A stretch of DNA of 64,000 nucleotides from contig CBDFMS010000021.1 of assembly GCA_965249735.1 (NCBI GenBank), forward strand, positions 244,326 through 308,325, given 5' to 3'. Position numbers and translations under genes: made by a program. Position 1 is the stretch's first letter, and every line of letters begins with the position of its first letter. Below, in pieces: positions 45,938 through 55,161 of this stretch. The stretch comes from JANQSS01 sp965249735 (GTDB lineage Bacteria > Bacteroidota > Bacteroidia > Chitinophagales > Saprospiraceae). The notes under the pieces are model-generated. The model did not search any database. It was not told the DNA's origin and saw nothing but the letters and a program-made list of their open reading frames with translations.

Positions 45938-46191
45938 TCGTTTTCTGTTTCCAGCTCTTCTAGTTCACCTATTTCTTTTAGATATTCAAAAGTCTTCTTG
46001 GCTTCTTCTTCGTCCACTATGCTGATTGCCACACCGACGTGGACAAGCACGTAGTCCCCTACCTTGGCCTCGGGTACCATCATCAGATTTATTTCTCTGG
46101 AAATACCCCCAAATGATGTCTTGCCTGTTTTGAAGGTTTCATCCTGACTTGTATCAATCGATACGATTTTTCCCGGTATTGCCAAACACAT
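45934..46191 (-). CDS. hypC: Hydrogenase maturation chaperone HypC
   Basis: An 85-residue chaperone that carries the Fe(CN)2CO unit to the hydrogenase large subunit. The essential N-terminus MCLAIPGKI is present (Cys2 binds the iron), followed by GDYVLVHVGVAISIVDEEEA, the usual second half. It lies 8 bp downstream of hypF and overlaps the hypD start by ATGA. Confidence 0.97.
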   Translation of the reverse strand: MCLAIPGKIVSIDTSQDETFKTGKTSFGGISREINLMMVPEAKVGDYVLVHVGVAISIVDEEEAKKTFEYLKEIGELEELETENE

Positions 46192-46199
46192 AATTTAAA

Positions 46200-48509
46200 T
46201 TATATAGTATTTATTAATTGTTTCGTTCTCCGACGTTCTTCCATTTTCAAATTAGCCATCGTAAGTTGTCCCAGCGCAATATTTTCATCATTCGGTGATA
46301 AATCATGATGGAAGAACAACTCAAAATCCTCCTTCATTTCATCGATGATCAAATCGACTAGTAAGTTATTTTGAAAGACGCCTCCGCTAAATGCCACTTT
46401 ATCGATAGCCTGCTTTTCCGCATATAATCGAATCTGTCGTGCCAGGGTAGCATGAAATTTTGCTGCTATTATTTCTACCGGAATATGTTGTAACATGTCC
46501 CGGACGACAGCCGATGATATTTCACCCGGTGAAAATTCAGTTAACCTATACGGTTGAATTTTATTTCCCGAGATGCCAAAGCCATTTCGCGCTGCTCTTT
46601 GAAGTCTCATCGCAGCTTCACCTTCGTAGGATTGAATATCACAAATACCTAATAAGGAAGCGATTCCATCGAAGAGTCGGCCAATACTTGAACTTTGCAA
46701 AACGGCCTCTTTGTTTAAATACGACTTGTATAAATTCCATTCGTTAGAATTAAATTTTTGCTTTAAAATGTTGTCGGCAGCGGAGACATGCTCGCAAATA
46801 GCAAGAGCACTGAGCCGTGGTTCACGCGCCATTTTATCACCCGCCATTTGTTTGAAGTAGTCAAGGTGACCGAGCCGGTGAATATTCTGGTCCTGATATA
46901 TAAAAAACTCCCCTCCCCAGATCATTCCGTCATCTCCATATCCAGTACCATCCCAAATCACTCCCAAAACGGGTTCGGCAGATTGGATTAATTCATTTTC
47001 GGCCAACACGGCAGCAAAATGGGCTTTGTGATGCTGAACTTCAAGCAACGATGCATTGTGTTTTTCGGCAAGTTCCCGGCCCAATCGCGTGGAAAAATAT
47101 TCGGGGTGCTTGTCAACAACCACATATTCGGGTGTGTAATTAAATACACCTGACAAATGCCTGAGCACATGAATATAATTCAGTTGCGCATCGTAGCTTA
47201 TCGTGTTTCCCAAATATTGGCTGATATAAATAGTTTGATCCACCAACATCGCAAAAGCACTTTTTAATAAAGCGCCGGTAGCAAGTATTTTATGTGGAGC
47301 ACTTATTCCTTTGACAGGATTAAAATTCGGTGCTAATCCCCGGGATCGACGCAATATTATTTTTTGATTATTTTCCTCACTAAACAACATGACGCTGTCG
47401 TCCTGAGAAACCACAATCTCCCGATCATTCATTAAAAAATAATCGGCAATTTTTCCTAAATCGTCGACTACATCTTCATCTTTATAACATATTGGGTTGT
47501 TTGTCAAATTACCACTTGTGGCGATCAGGGGGTTTCCGAATTTCCGGCTAATCAATTCCAGCACCGGTGCATAGGGCTGCATAATACCTATGGCGTCAAG
47601 ACCAGGTGCAATCAGATCGCTACAAATACCGCTTTTCGGATGTGTTTTTAAATTAAATAGTACAATAGGACTTTCATTACTATGCCAGGCTTCGAGTGAT
47701 TGTTTTGTCGTGATCACGTCCTGTTTGAGCATTTCTTCGTTGGCATATAAAAGAGCAAATGGTTTTGCCGGCCGATTTTTTCGTAATCGTATTTCATTAA
47801 TTCCTTTTTCTGATGTGGCATCCGTCATTAACAACATGCCTCCGATGCCTTTTACAGCCACTATTTTTTCATCATTTAAGGCGTTGACTGCAGCATCCAC
47901 ACATTTGTCCGCCTCTGTGGCTAAAATCTCTCCCCGATGATCCGCCCAACTTAAATGCACCGGACAATCCGGACAGGAATTCGTTTGTGAATAAAAACGC
48001 CGGTCTTCCTGATTATTATATTCATGATCGCAATTGTTGCACATGATAAAATTATCCATAGTCGTGCGTTCTCGATCATAGGGTAGGCTTTTAATTATAC
48101 TGTATCGGGGCCCGCAATGCAGGCATGCAGTGAAGGCATAGTTTCTGCGGCGATTGGTTGCATCCAGAAGGTCTTTGCGACAGGCATCACAAAGACCAAT
48201 GTCAGGCGTCAATAGCACATCGACTTTACCTTTTTTATTGCTCGTATCAATCCGGAAATTCGAATATTCCCTGATATCTATTTCTTTCGTAGTAGAACTT
48301 CTGATTTGTGCATTTCGCGGAGGATTACTGATAAGTTCCCGGTAAAACTGATCGACAATAAATCTATCCCCCGATAAATAAATGTGAACCCCGTCCACCC
48401 CGTTTGACACACGGCCGGGTAGATGATATCGTTTTGCTAAATGAGAAACATGCGGACGAAAACCAACTCCCTGCACCTGTCCTTTTATATGGATATGGAA
48501 GGTTTTCAT
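46200..48509 (-). CDS. hypF: Carbamoyltransferase HypF
   Basis: A 769-residue enzyme that uses carbamoyl phosphate to load HypE. Domains in order: acylphosphatase (KGQVQGVGFRPHV, residues 1-90), two zinc fingers (CDACRKDL, CLHCGPRY, CNNCDHEY, CPDCPVHL, about 108-190), a YrdC-like domain (about 200-385, KGIGGMLLM and SGNLTNNPICY), and a Kae1-like domain (HHKAHFAAVLAEN near 490). The start overlaps the hypB stop (ATGA). Length is typical. Confidence 0.97.
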   Translation of the reverse strand: MKTFHIHIKGQVQGVGFRPHVSHLAKRYHLPGRVSNGVDGVHIYLSGDRFIVDQFYRELISNPPRNAQIRSSTTKEIDIREYSNFRIDTSNKKGKVDVLLTPDIGLCDACRKDLLDATNRRRNYAFTACLHCGPRYSIIKSLPYDRERTTMDNFIMCNNCDHEYNNQEDRRFYSQTNSCPDCPVHLSWADHRGEILATEADKCVDAAVNALNDEKIVAVKGIGGMLLMTDATSEKGINEIRLRKNRPAKPFALLYANEEMLKQDVITTKQSLEAWHSNESPIVLFNLKTHPKSGICSDLIAPGLDAIGIMQPYAPVLELISRKFGNPLIATSGNLTNNPICYKDEDVVDDLGKIADYFLMNDREIVVSQDDSVMLFSEENNQKIILRRSRGLAPNFNPVKGISAPHKILATGALLKSAFAMLVDQTIYISQYLGNTISYDAQLNYIHVLRHLSGVFNYTPEYVVVDKHPEYFSTRLGRELAEKHNASLLEVQHHKAHFAAVLAENELIQSAEPVLGVIWDGTGYGDDGMIWGGEFFIYQDQNIHRLGHLDYFKQMAGDKMAREPRLSALAICEHVSAADNILKQKFNSNEWNLYKSYLNKEAVLQSSSIGRLFDGIASLLGICDIQSYEGEAAMRLQRAARNGFGISGNKIQPYRLTEFSPGEISSAVVRDMLQHIPVEIIAAKFHATLARQIRLYAEKQAIDKVAFSGGVFQNNLLVDLIIDEMKEDFELFFHHDLSPNDENIALGQLTMANLKMEERRRTKQLINTI

Positions 48510-49315
48510 GCTGTCTGATAAACAGAACGCTTTAAATATTCATACCAATTTTCTAAGCCCTCTCCTGTGGTTGCCGATAATTCTAAAAACTTTAATTTCG
48601 GATTTACACGTAATGCGTACTCCCTGGCCTTATTGACATCGAACTGAACATAAGGAAGCAGGTCAATTTTATTGATGATACATAGATTAGCCGTGTGAAA
48701 CATATCGGGGTATTTCAACGGTTTATCATCCCCTTCCGTCACGCTGATAATTACGACTCGTTGACTTTCTCCCAAATCAAATAATGCGGGACAAACGAGG
48801 TTGCCTACATTTTCAATAAAAAGTAGGGCGTTGTTTTCCGGTTGCAGTTGCTTTAATGACCGGTGGATCATCTTAGCGTCCAGGTGGCAGCCGCGCCCCG
48901 TATTGATCTGGACAACGGGCACTTCGGTTTTGGCAATGCGCTTGGCGTCATTGGCCGATTGCTGGTCGCCCTCGATTACGAAACAATTTAGCTCTGATTT
49001 TAACTCGATCAGACTTCGCTCCAACAGCGATGTTTTTCCTGAACCGGGCGAGCTAACCAAGTTCATGGCGAAAATGTTTTTCGCCTCAAAATATCCACGA
49101 TTGCGCTCTGCCAATAAATTATTGCTTTGGAGAATATCTCGTTCCAGGTCAACAATTGTTTTGGCCTCATGATGCGTGTGGTCGTGTTCATGATTGTATG
49201 CATGGCCGTGATTATCACCTCCATGCATATGCATATGTTCATGTTGTTCTTCCTCTCCGATTTTAGTAATGGTAATGACATCTGATCCATTTCCACAACC
49301 ACAATGACTACACAT
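48506..49315 (-). CDS. hypB: Nickel-incorporation GTPase HypB
   Basis: A 269-residue GTPase that delivers nickel to the large subunit with HypA. The N-terminus holds CSHCGCGNG, a high-affinity nickel-site motif variant, and a His-rich store (HEHMHMHGG..., YNHEHDHTHHEA, residues 23-50). The G-domain has the P-loop SSPGSGKTSLLER near 112, an ENVGNLVCPALFDLGE metal-binding region, and NKIDLLPY. It follows hypA by 11 bp and overlaps hypF. Confidence 0.97.
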   Translation of the reverse strand: MCSHCGCGNGSDVITITKIGEEEQHEHMHMHGGDNHGHAYNHEHDHTHHEAKTIVDLERDILQSNNLLAERNRGYFEAKNIFAMNLVSSPGSGKTSLLERSLIELKSELNCFVIEGDQQSANDAKRIAKTEVPVVQINTGRGCHLDAKMIHRSLKQLQPENNALLFIENVGNLVCPALFDLGESQRVVIISVTEGDDKPLKYPDMFHTANLCIINKIDLLPYVQFDVNKAREYALRVNPKLKFLELSATTGEGLENWYEYLKRSVYQTA

Positions 49316-49326
49316 AATTTTATTTT

Positions 49327-49674
49327 TTAATTATTAATAAGTACCAGAGATTTTAATTTTAATTCCTTTCCTTGTATCAATTCGTTTTGAAATTCGCCAC
49401 AATGGGTACAGATTTCATATAATTCTTCCACATCAAATTCTTGTTCACATTGAAGACAGCGTGCTCTTGCTTGAATGGGATGAATAATGCGCTCAGCATT
49501 TGACAGGACGGATTGTTGTGTCGCATGTTCCCAGGCAAAATTAAATGCATGCATTTCTATTCCCGCCAAAGTGCCCACCTCTAATTCGATCTTTTCGACC
49601 TGATTAGCATTGTGTGCGTGTACCTGTTCCCGGGCCATTTCAATAATGCTCGTAACGATAGATAATTCATGCAT
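49327..49674 (-). CDS. hypA: Nickel-metallochaperone HypA
   Basis: A 115-residue protein. I choose the start at the ATG complementary to 49672-49674 because the canonical N-terminus MHELSIVTSI begins there (the N-terminal Met-His binds nickel); an upstream ATG would add 17 residues. The zinc site has two CxxC pairs (CLQCEQEF, CTHCGEF). It works with HypB and is the first gene of the hypABFCDE operon, divergent from hoxF. Confidence 0.96.
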   Translation of the reverse strand: MHELSIVTSIIEMAREQVHAHNANQVEKIELEVGTLAGIEMHAFNFAWEHATQQSVLSNAERIIHPIQARARCLQCEQEFDVEELYEICTHCGEFQNELIQGKELKLKSLVLINN

Positions 49675-49918
49675 GCTCTTCAAAATTACTCCTTCCTCCC
49701 TGGACCAAAAGCTAGTTAATATCAATAGAAAAGATGATTGTAATCAACTAAAATCAGACGATATCAATAGACATTCAGACCAGAAAGTCGATTAAAAATC
49801 AGACTGGTATGCGCTTGCAAAACCGGATGTTTCACCCTTATTCTATTTCGACTCAAGTCGCCCGATCATCGGTTTCTCAATTCACCTTTATTTATTCTCT
49901 TCTAAAAGTTTATAAATT
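49675..49918. promoter_or_regulatory. Divergent control region of the hyp and hox operons
   Basis: This 244-bp spacer lies between the divergent starts of hypA and hoxF, so it should hold both promoters and co-regulate maturation and structural genes. I do not recognise a specific operator or confident promoter boxes. Confidence 0.6.
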
Positions 49919-51631
49919 ATGAAAAGAAGTCAATTGCTGGATTTACTGTGGTCTTTTCAACAAGCCAATGGCTATATCACAGACAGTTTTGTAAAGGAAT
50001 GCTCGAAAAATTTGAACATGTCTGAAATCGAACTTGAAGGTGTGATCTCGTTTTATCATTTTTTTAAACGAAAGCCCGGTGGAGATATCACGATATACCT
50101 CAATAACAGCATTATCTCCCAGGGTAATGGATACCAGCGTGTCAAAGAAGCCTTTGAACGGGAAACCGGAACAGAATTTGATCACGTTGATCCATCGGGT
50201 AAATTCGAACTACGTGAAACCGCATGTATCGGATTAAGTGACCAGGAGCCGGCTGCATTAATTAATTTTTATCCATTTACAAATCTCACGACCCTCAAGG
50301 TAAAACGCGTTATTGCAAAACTAAAAAAGGGGACTCCGGTGGACACGATTTACGACGAAGTTTTAAATCACGTACGACATGTTCCCCCGGAAGACAAATC
50401 CATATTTTTCCGGGATTATAAATCTGGTGTTGCTGTAAACCGTCTTGAAACAATGGGATCAGACGGCGTCATTGAGGAAGTTAAAAAAGCTCAGATTCGT
50501 GGAATGGGTGGTGCCTATTTTCCAACCGGCATTAAAATGCAGGGCTGTAAAGATGCCGTTGGAGACAAAAAATATATCGTCTGCAATGCCGATGAAGGCG
50601 AACCGGGGACTTTTAAAGATCGCGTATTGCTGAGTAAGTTACCAGGGCTTGTCATGGAGGGCATGATTTCATCCGGATATGCTGTAGGGGCTAATCAGGG
50701 TATTATCTACCTAAGGGCAGAATATACCTGGCTTCTTGAACGACTGAAAAACACGCTCGCTATGTTCCGGGAAAATGGCTTGTTAGGTAAAAATGTCGGT
50801 GGTATTGAGGGTTTCGATTTTCATATTCGGATTCAGCTTGGCGCCGGATCTTATGTCTGTGGAGAGGAAACAGCGATGTTGAATTCTATGGAAGGCAAAC
50901 GTGGAGAACCGCGAACTAAACTCTACTTTCCGACTGAACGCGGTTTTTTAAATAAGCCAACACAAGTTAATAATGTTGAAACCTTTGCTGCTATCGCACG
51001 TGCTGTTGAATTGGGAGCTGATCATTTTCTAAATACCGGCACCCCCAGTTCGCCGGGCACAAAACTGCTAAGTATCTCAGGCGACTGTCATCAACCGGGT
51101 ATTTTTGAAATAGAATGGGGTACACCAGTTGCCACCATCCTGGATATGTGTAAAGCAGAAGACCCTTTTTATCTCCAAATAAGCGGTCCCTCCGGTCAAT
51201 GCATATCAAGAAAAGAATATAATCGAAAAATAGCCATCGACGACTTACGATGCGGGGGTTCATTTATGATATTTAATTCGAGTCGGGATATCCTGCAAAT
51301 TCTACACAATTTTACAAGCTTCTTTAAGAATGAATCATGTGGTGTATGTACGCCGTGCCGTGCCGGTAATTTTATTATTGAAAGAAAATTAGAAAAAATT
51401 GCAAATAACCTTGCGTATTCATCTGACTACGATGACATAAAACAGTGGGGAAAAATCATGAAGGTTACCAGTCGCTGTGGCCTAGGTCAAGCCGCAACAA
51501 GTGCGTTGACTATGGCGCTTGATAAATTTCCGGAATTTTTTGATACAAAAGTCGACCATGAAAAAGAAGGCTTAAATAAAAAGTTTGACATGGCTGAAGC
51601 CTTAATTCCTTATGAAAAATTTAAATATTAA
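49919..51631 (+). CDS. hoxF: NAD-reducing hydrogenase diaphorase subunit HoxF (HoxE-HoxF type)
   Basis: A 570-residue NADH:acceptor subunit of a group 3d [NiFe]-hydrogenase. Residues 1-125 are a NuoE/HoxE-like domain; the NuoF-like part follows. FMN and NAD sites are near GMGGAYFPTGIKM (about 194) and NADEGEPGTFKDR (about 223). The [4Fe-4S] site has CGVCTPCRAG near 474 plus SRCGLGQAA near 520. In the N-terminal domain only one of four Cys that would hold a [2Fe-2S] is kept (Cys102 in ACIGLSDQEPA; the first pair is N-S in NNSIISQGNG). It is first in hoxF-hoxUY-hoxH-hoxW. Confidence 0.93.
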   Translation: MKRSQLLDLLWSFQQANGYITDSFVKECSKNLNMSEIELEGVISFYHFFKRKPGGDITIYLNNSIISQGNGYQRVKEAFERETGTEFDHVDPSGKFELRETACIGLSDQEPAALINFYPFTNLTTLKVKRVIAKLKKGTPVDTIYDEVLNHVRHVPPEDKSIFFRDYKSGVAVNRLETMGSDGVIEEVKKAQIRGMGGAYFPTGIKMQGCKDAVGDKKYIVCNADEGEPGTFKDRVLLSKLPGLVMEGMISSGYAVGANQGIIYLRAEYTWLLERLKNTLAMFRENGLLGKNVGGIEGFDFHIRIQLGAGSYVCGEETAMLNSMEGKRGEPRTKLYFPTERGFLNKPTQVNNVETFAAIARAVELGADHFLNTGTPSSPGTKLLSISGDCHQPGIFEIEWGTPVATILDMCKAEDPFYLQISGPSGQCISRKEYNRKIAIDDLRCGGSFMIFNSSRDILQILHNFTSFFKNESCGVCTPCRAGNFIIERKLEKIANNLAYSSDYDDIKQWGKIMKVTSRCGLGQAATSALTMALDKFPEFFDTKVDHEKEGLNKKFDMAEALIPYEKFKY

Positions 51632-51655
51632 TTATTCACTTTGCTAACGAAATAA

Positions 51656-52936
51656 ATGAATACGATGGCAGATCAAATCACGATAAAAATCGATGGTAAA
51701 AAAATTAAAACTCAAGCCGGAAAAAATCTCGTAACTGCAGCTGCTGAAAACGACATTTTTATTCCATCGCTGTGTTATTTCGAAAACATTGATCCCCCTT
51801 TGGGCACATGTCGTGTGTGCGCATGCGAAATAAATGGAAATCCGCGATCAGCCTGTACGGTGGCGGTAACCGATGGGATGGAAGTAAGTCTGGAAACAGC
51901 CGAATTGCAAGACACGAGAAAAGCCATTGTTGAAATGATGTTTGCCGAAGGCAATCATTTCTGTCCTGCTTGTGAAAAAAGTGGCGACTGTGACATGCAA
52001 CACATGGGATACGAAATGGGCATCAGTCATACCCGTTTTCCGCATTTATTTAAAGATCGAATAGTGGATTTCACGCCGGGTCGGATGGTCATCGAACACA
52101 ATCGATGTGTCAAATGTCACCGATGTGTGGAGGAAGTATTTACAGACGATAAGCAACGTGTTTTTTCAATTTGCAATCGCGGAAATGAAACTGTCGTTGG
52201 AATTGATTACAATCTGGAGGCGAAACTGAGTGATGAACAAGCCCTTGCGGCCATGCACCTATGTCCTACCGGGGCTATATTAGTCAAAGGTAAAAGCCTG
52301 GCAAGACCATTTGGTGATCGTCAATTTGATATGACGTCTACCAAAAAAATGGAAGAAAAACCAGTTCAAAATGGTAATCCTTCTAAAAAACATGAACGTA
52401 AAATTATTGCGACAACATCGCTGGCAGGGTGTTTTGGTTGCCATATGTCACTACTTGATGTCGACCTTGGCCTCCTGGATTTAATTGAACTCGTAGATTT
52501 TAATAAATCCCCCTTGACAGATATTAAAAAATTCACCCAGGAATGTGATGTAGGATTAATCGAAGGAGGTTGTTGTAATGTAGAAAATATCGAAGTACTC
52601 AGAGAATTTCGAAAAAAATGTAAGCTTTTAGTTTCAATTGGCGAGTGTGCCATCTGGGGTGGTGTTCCAGCCATGCGAAATACAATACCTCTGGAAGAAT
52701 GTCTGGAAGAAGCTTATTTGAATTCCATGACAACAGAAGCAGGAGAAAACACGGTGCCGTACCATGAAGATCTCCCAAAAATTCTGGACAAAGTTTATCC
52801 CTGTCATGAAATTGTAAAAATCGATCACCATATACCCGGATGCCCTCCATCAGCCACACATATCTGGAAGGCTGTTGCCAATTTATTGTGGGGCGACGAA
52901 TATTCCGTGTTGTATTCTGAATTTAAATACGATTAA
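51656..52936 (+). CDS. hoxUY: Fused diaphorase small subunit and hydrogenase small subunit, HoxU-HoxY
   Basis: A 426-residue single protein. Residues 1 to about 225 are HoxU: a plant-type [2Fe-2S] domain (YFENIDPPLGTCRVCACE) then Cys/His clusters HFCPACEKSGDC and RCVKCHRC. Residues about 245-426 are HoxY, the hydrogenase small subunit, with its proximal [4Fe-4S] Cys in AGCFGCHMSLLD, EGGCCNVEN, SIGECAIWGG and IPGCPPSA. There is no stop or frame change between them, and a short polar linker (about 225-245) joins them. In known NAD-reducing hydrogenases these are normally two proteins, so the fusion is notable. It lies 24 bp after hoxF and 32 bp before hoxH. Confidence 0.92.
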   Translation: MNTMADQITIKIDGKKIKTQAGKNLVTAAAENDIFIPSLCYFENIDPPLGTCRVCACEINGNPRSACTVAVTDGMEVSLETAELQDTRKAIVEMMFAEGNHFCPACEKSGDCDMQHMGYEMGISHTRFPHLFKDRIVDFTPGRMVIEHNRCVKCHRCVEEVFTDDKQRVFSICNRGNETVVGIDYNLEAKLSDEQALAAMHLCPTGAILVKGKSLARPFGDRQFDMTSTKKMEEKPVQNGNPSKKHERKIIATTSLAGCFGCHMSLLDVDLGLLDLIELVDFNKSPLTDIKKFTQECDVGLIEGGCCNVENIEVLREFRKKCKLLVSIGECAIWGGVPAMRNTIPLEECLEEAYLNSMTTEAGENTVPYHEDLPKILDKVYPCHEIVKIDHHIPGCPPSATHIWKAVANLLWGDEYSVLYSEFKYD

Positions 52937-52968
52937 TAAATAAAATTGAACAATAGGTAATAACATAA

Positions 52969-54429
52969 ATGACAACCATGGCAAATAAAATAATTATTGA
53001 TCCTGTCACCCGTGTAGAAGGACATGGACGTGTGACTGTCCATTTAGATGAAAGCGGTGGTGTACAAGATGCATTTTTTCATATTGTAGAATTTCGAGGT
53101 TTTGAACGTTTCATCCAGGGTCACCCGTATTGGGAAGCGCCCATGCTGGTGCAGCGATTGTGTGGTATATGCCCAGTGAGTCATCACCTGGCTGCCGCCA
53201 AAGCCATTGATCAAATTGTAGGATTAGACCCGCTTGACTTGTCACCGACTGCAAACAATCTCCGGCGTCTTCTGCATTATGGTCAGATATTTCAATCACA
53301 TGCCCTGCATTTCTTTTATCTCGCATCACCGGATCTCCTATTTGGACTTGATGCACCACCGGAAAAGAGAAATGTTGTTGCCGTTGCCATGGCCGACAAA
53401 GAACTCGCCAAAAAAGGTATCCTGATGCGCAAGTTTGGCCAGGAAATAATTAAGGCGATCGCCGGTAAGAAAATTCATGGTATAGCCGCCGTACCGGGTG
53501 GTGTTCATAAAACATTTGAACTCGATGAAAGAGAATACTTTTTCTCTGACAAGGATGTACCGAATATCAATACCATGATCAGATGGTCAAAGGAAATGGT
53601 TGAATTTATTAAAAAGTATCACGAAAAAAATCACAAATGGCTGGATGCTTTTGCTCATTATCCCTCTGGACACCTCGGCCTCGTCAATGATAATGGCGGA
53701 CTGGAATTGTATGATGGAAAATTACGGGCAATGGATGCCCTGGGAAATATCACATTAAATAATATTCCTAATGACGACTACATTAATTATTTTAATGAAG
53801 GCGTCGAAAAATGGTCGTACATGAAATTCCCTTATCTCAAAGATTTGGGACCGGATAAAGGATGGAATCGCGTTGGACCACTGGCCCGTCTAAATGTTTG
53901 CGACCATATTACAACACCATTGGCGAATAAGGAATTACAGGATTTTAAAGCGTATACCGCCGGACGTCCAAATAATAGTACCATGCACAGCCACTGGGCG
54001 CGACTAATAGAAATATTGCACTCTGCAGAATTGATGAAAGATCTATTGATGGATGATGATATACTTGGTACCGATTTAATCCGTGAAGGAACACGCAGAC
54101 CTGAGGGAATAGGGATAATTGAAGCACCTCGTGGAACATTAATCCACCACTATCGTGTCGATGATCAAGGCATGATTACAAAATGTAATCTCATTGTTTC
54201 TACGACTCATAATAATGAACCGATGAATCGTGCCGTCAGATGGGTGGCTAAAAGAGTCCTGGACAAACAGCCCGAAATCACGGATAGTATGATGAATCAA
54301 ATCGAAATTGCAATCCGGGCATATGACCCCTGCCTGAGTTGTGCAACTCATGCAATTGGGAAAATGCCGCTTAAAGTAGAAGTATATGACCACCAAGATA
54401 AGCTCGTTCATGAACGAATTAAATCATAA
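52969..54429 (+). CDS. hoxH: [NiFe]-hydrogenase large subunit HoxH
   Basis: A 486-residue catalytic subunit that splits or forms H2. The L1 motif RLCGICPVSHH (near residue 63) and L2 motif DPCLSCATH (near 454-462) supply the four Cys that bind nickel and iron. The N-terminus (DPVTRVEGHGRVTVHL) is canonical for group 3d. A roughly 24-residue tail after the L2 His should be removed by HoxW once nickel is in place. The gene is followed by hoxW, whose start overlaps the hoxH end. Confidence 0.95.
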   Translation: MTTMANKIIIDPVTRVEGHGRVTVHLDESGGVQDAFFHIVEFRGFERFIQGHPYWEAPMLVQRLCGICPVSHHLAAAKAIDQIVGLDPLDLSPTANNLRRLLHYGQIFQSHALHFFYLASPDLLFGLDAPPEKRNVVAVAMADKELAKKGILMRKFGQEIIKAIAGKKIHGIAAVPGGVHKTFELDEREYFFSDKDVPNINTMIRWSKEMVEFIKKYHEKNHKWLDAFAHYPSGHLGLVNDNGGLELYDGKLRAMDALGNITLNNIPNDDYINYFNEGVEKWSYMKFPYLKDLGPDKGWNRVGPLARLNVCDHITTPLANKELQDFKAYTAGRPNNSTMHSHWARLIEILHSAELMKDLLMDDDILGTDLIREGTRRPEGIGIIEAPRGTLIHHYRVDDQGMITKCNLIVSTTHNNEPMNRAVRWVAKRVLDKQPEITDSMMNQIEIAIRAYDPCLSCATHAIGKMPLKVEVYDHQDKLVHERIKS

Positions 54430-54883
54430 GAAAACCCTTCTTATTGGCATAGGGAATAGCGGAAGAACTGACGACGGTTTGGGCTGGGCCTTTGTAGAAT
54501 CGATCGATGACTCAGGGCATTTTGAAGGCGACTGTACATTGCGATACCAGCTTCAAATCGAAGATGCTGAATTGATAAGCAGATATGATCATGTCATTTT
54601 TGTCGACGCTTACAATGGGAAGTTGGTTGATGGATTTAATTGGAAGGCTTGCCTTCCGGCACATGATTTTTCGTTTTCGACACACGAACTTTCTCCTGAA
54701 ACCGTCCTCTTTTTGTGCCTGGATTTGTACGACAAAAAACCAGAAGCACACATACTTTGTATTCAAGGTGATCAATGGGATTTACAAGTGGGACTTTGTG
54801 CCAAAGCACGAAAAAACCTCCAAAATGCCTTGCGATTCTTTCAGGAGATTTTAAGTTTATCACCGACAGCGGTGTTATCCTGA
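54410..54883 (+). CDS. hoxW: Hydrogenase maturation endopeptidase (HoxW/HycI family)
   Basis: A protein of about 157 residues cleaving the HoxH C-terminal tail. I place the start at ATG 54410 (MNELNHKKTLLIGIGNSGRTDDGLG), overlapping the hoxH stop; an in-frame ATG at 54386 is possible. Nickel-sensing acidic residues are in NSGRTDDGLGW and IFVDAYNG, and a His in THELSPET matches the M52 family. It is the last gene of the hox operon. Confidence 0.9.
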   Translation: MNELNHKKTLLIGIGNSGRTDDGLGWAFVESIDDSGHFEGDCTLRYQLQIEDAELISRYDHVIFVDAYNGKLVDGFNWKACLPAHDFSFSTHELSPETVLFLCLDLYDKKPEAHILCIQGDQWDLQVGLCAKARKNLQNALRFFQEILSLSPTAVLS

Positions 54884-55161
54884 TGTTGAATATCGATTGC
54901 CTGGCAAGAAGAGCCTTTGCGACGTTGGCATCAACATTATTTGTAGCTGTCCAAGCAATGACATAATTGTGGACCATGGAGCAAGAGAAACGATATGATA
55001 AAAATGAGTATTCACCAATTTTCCGGTAACTGGAATAATAGAACTTGTTTACACAATCACAGCTTAAATAACATTACATAATTATATGCCTATGGGTTGG
55101 ATCTTATTAGATGTTTGATTTGGTTGTCGGGTTCCCTTGATTGTCTTTAATTTATTTTCTT

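Noticed and set aside
54636..54977. A 113-codon minus-strand frame beyond hoxW
   Set aside because: It overlaps hoxW antisense for most of its length and its N-terminal part matches nothing I know.
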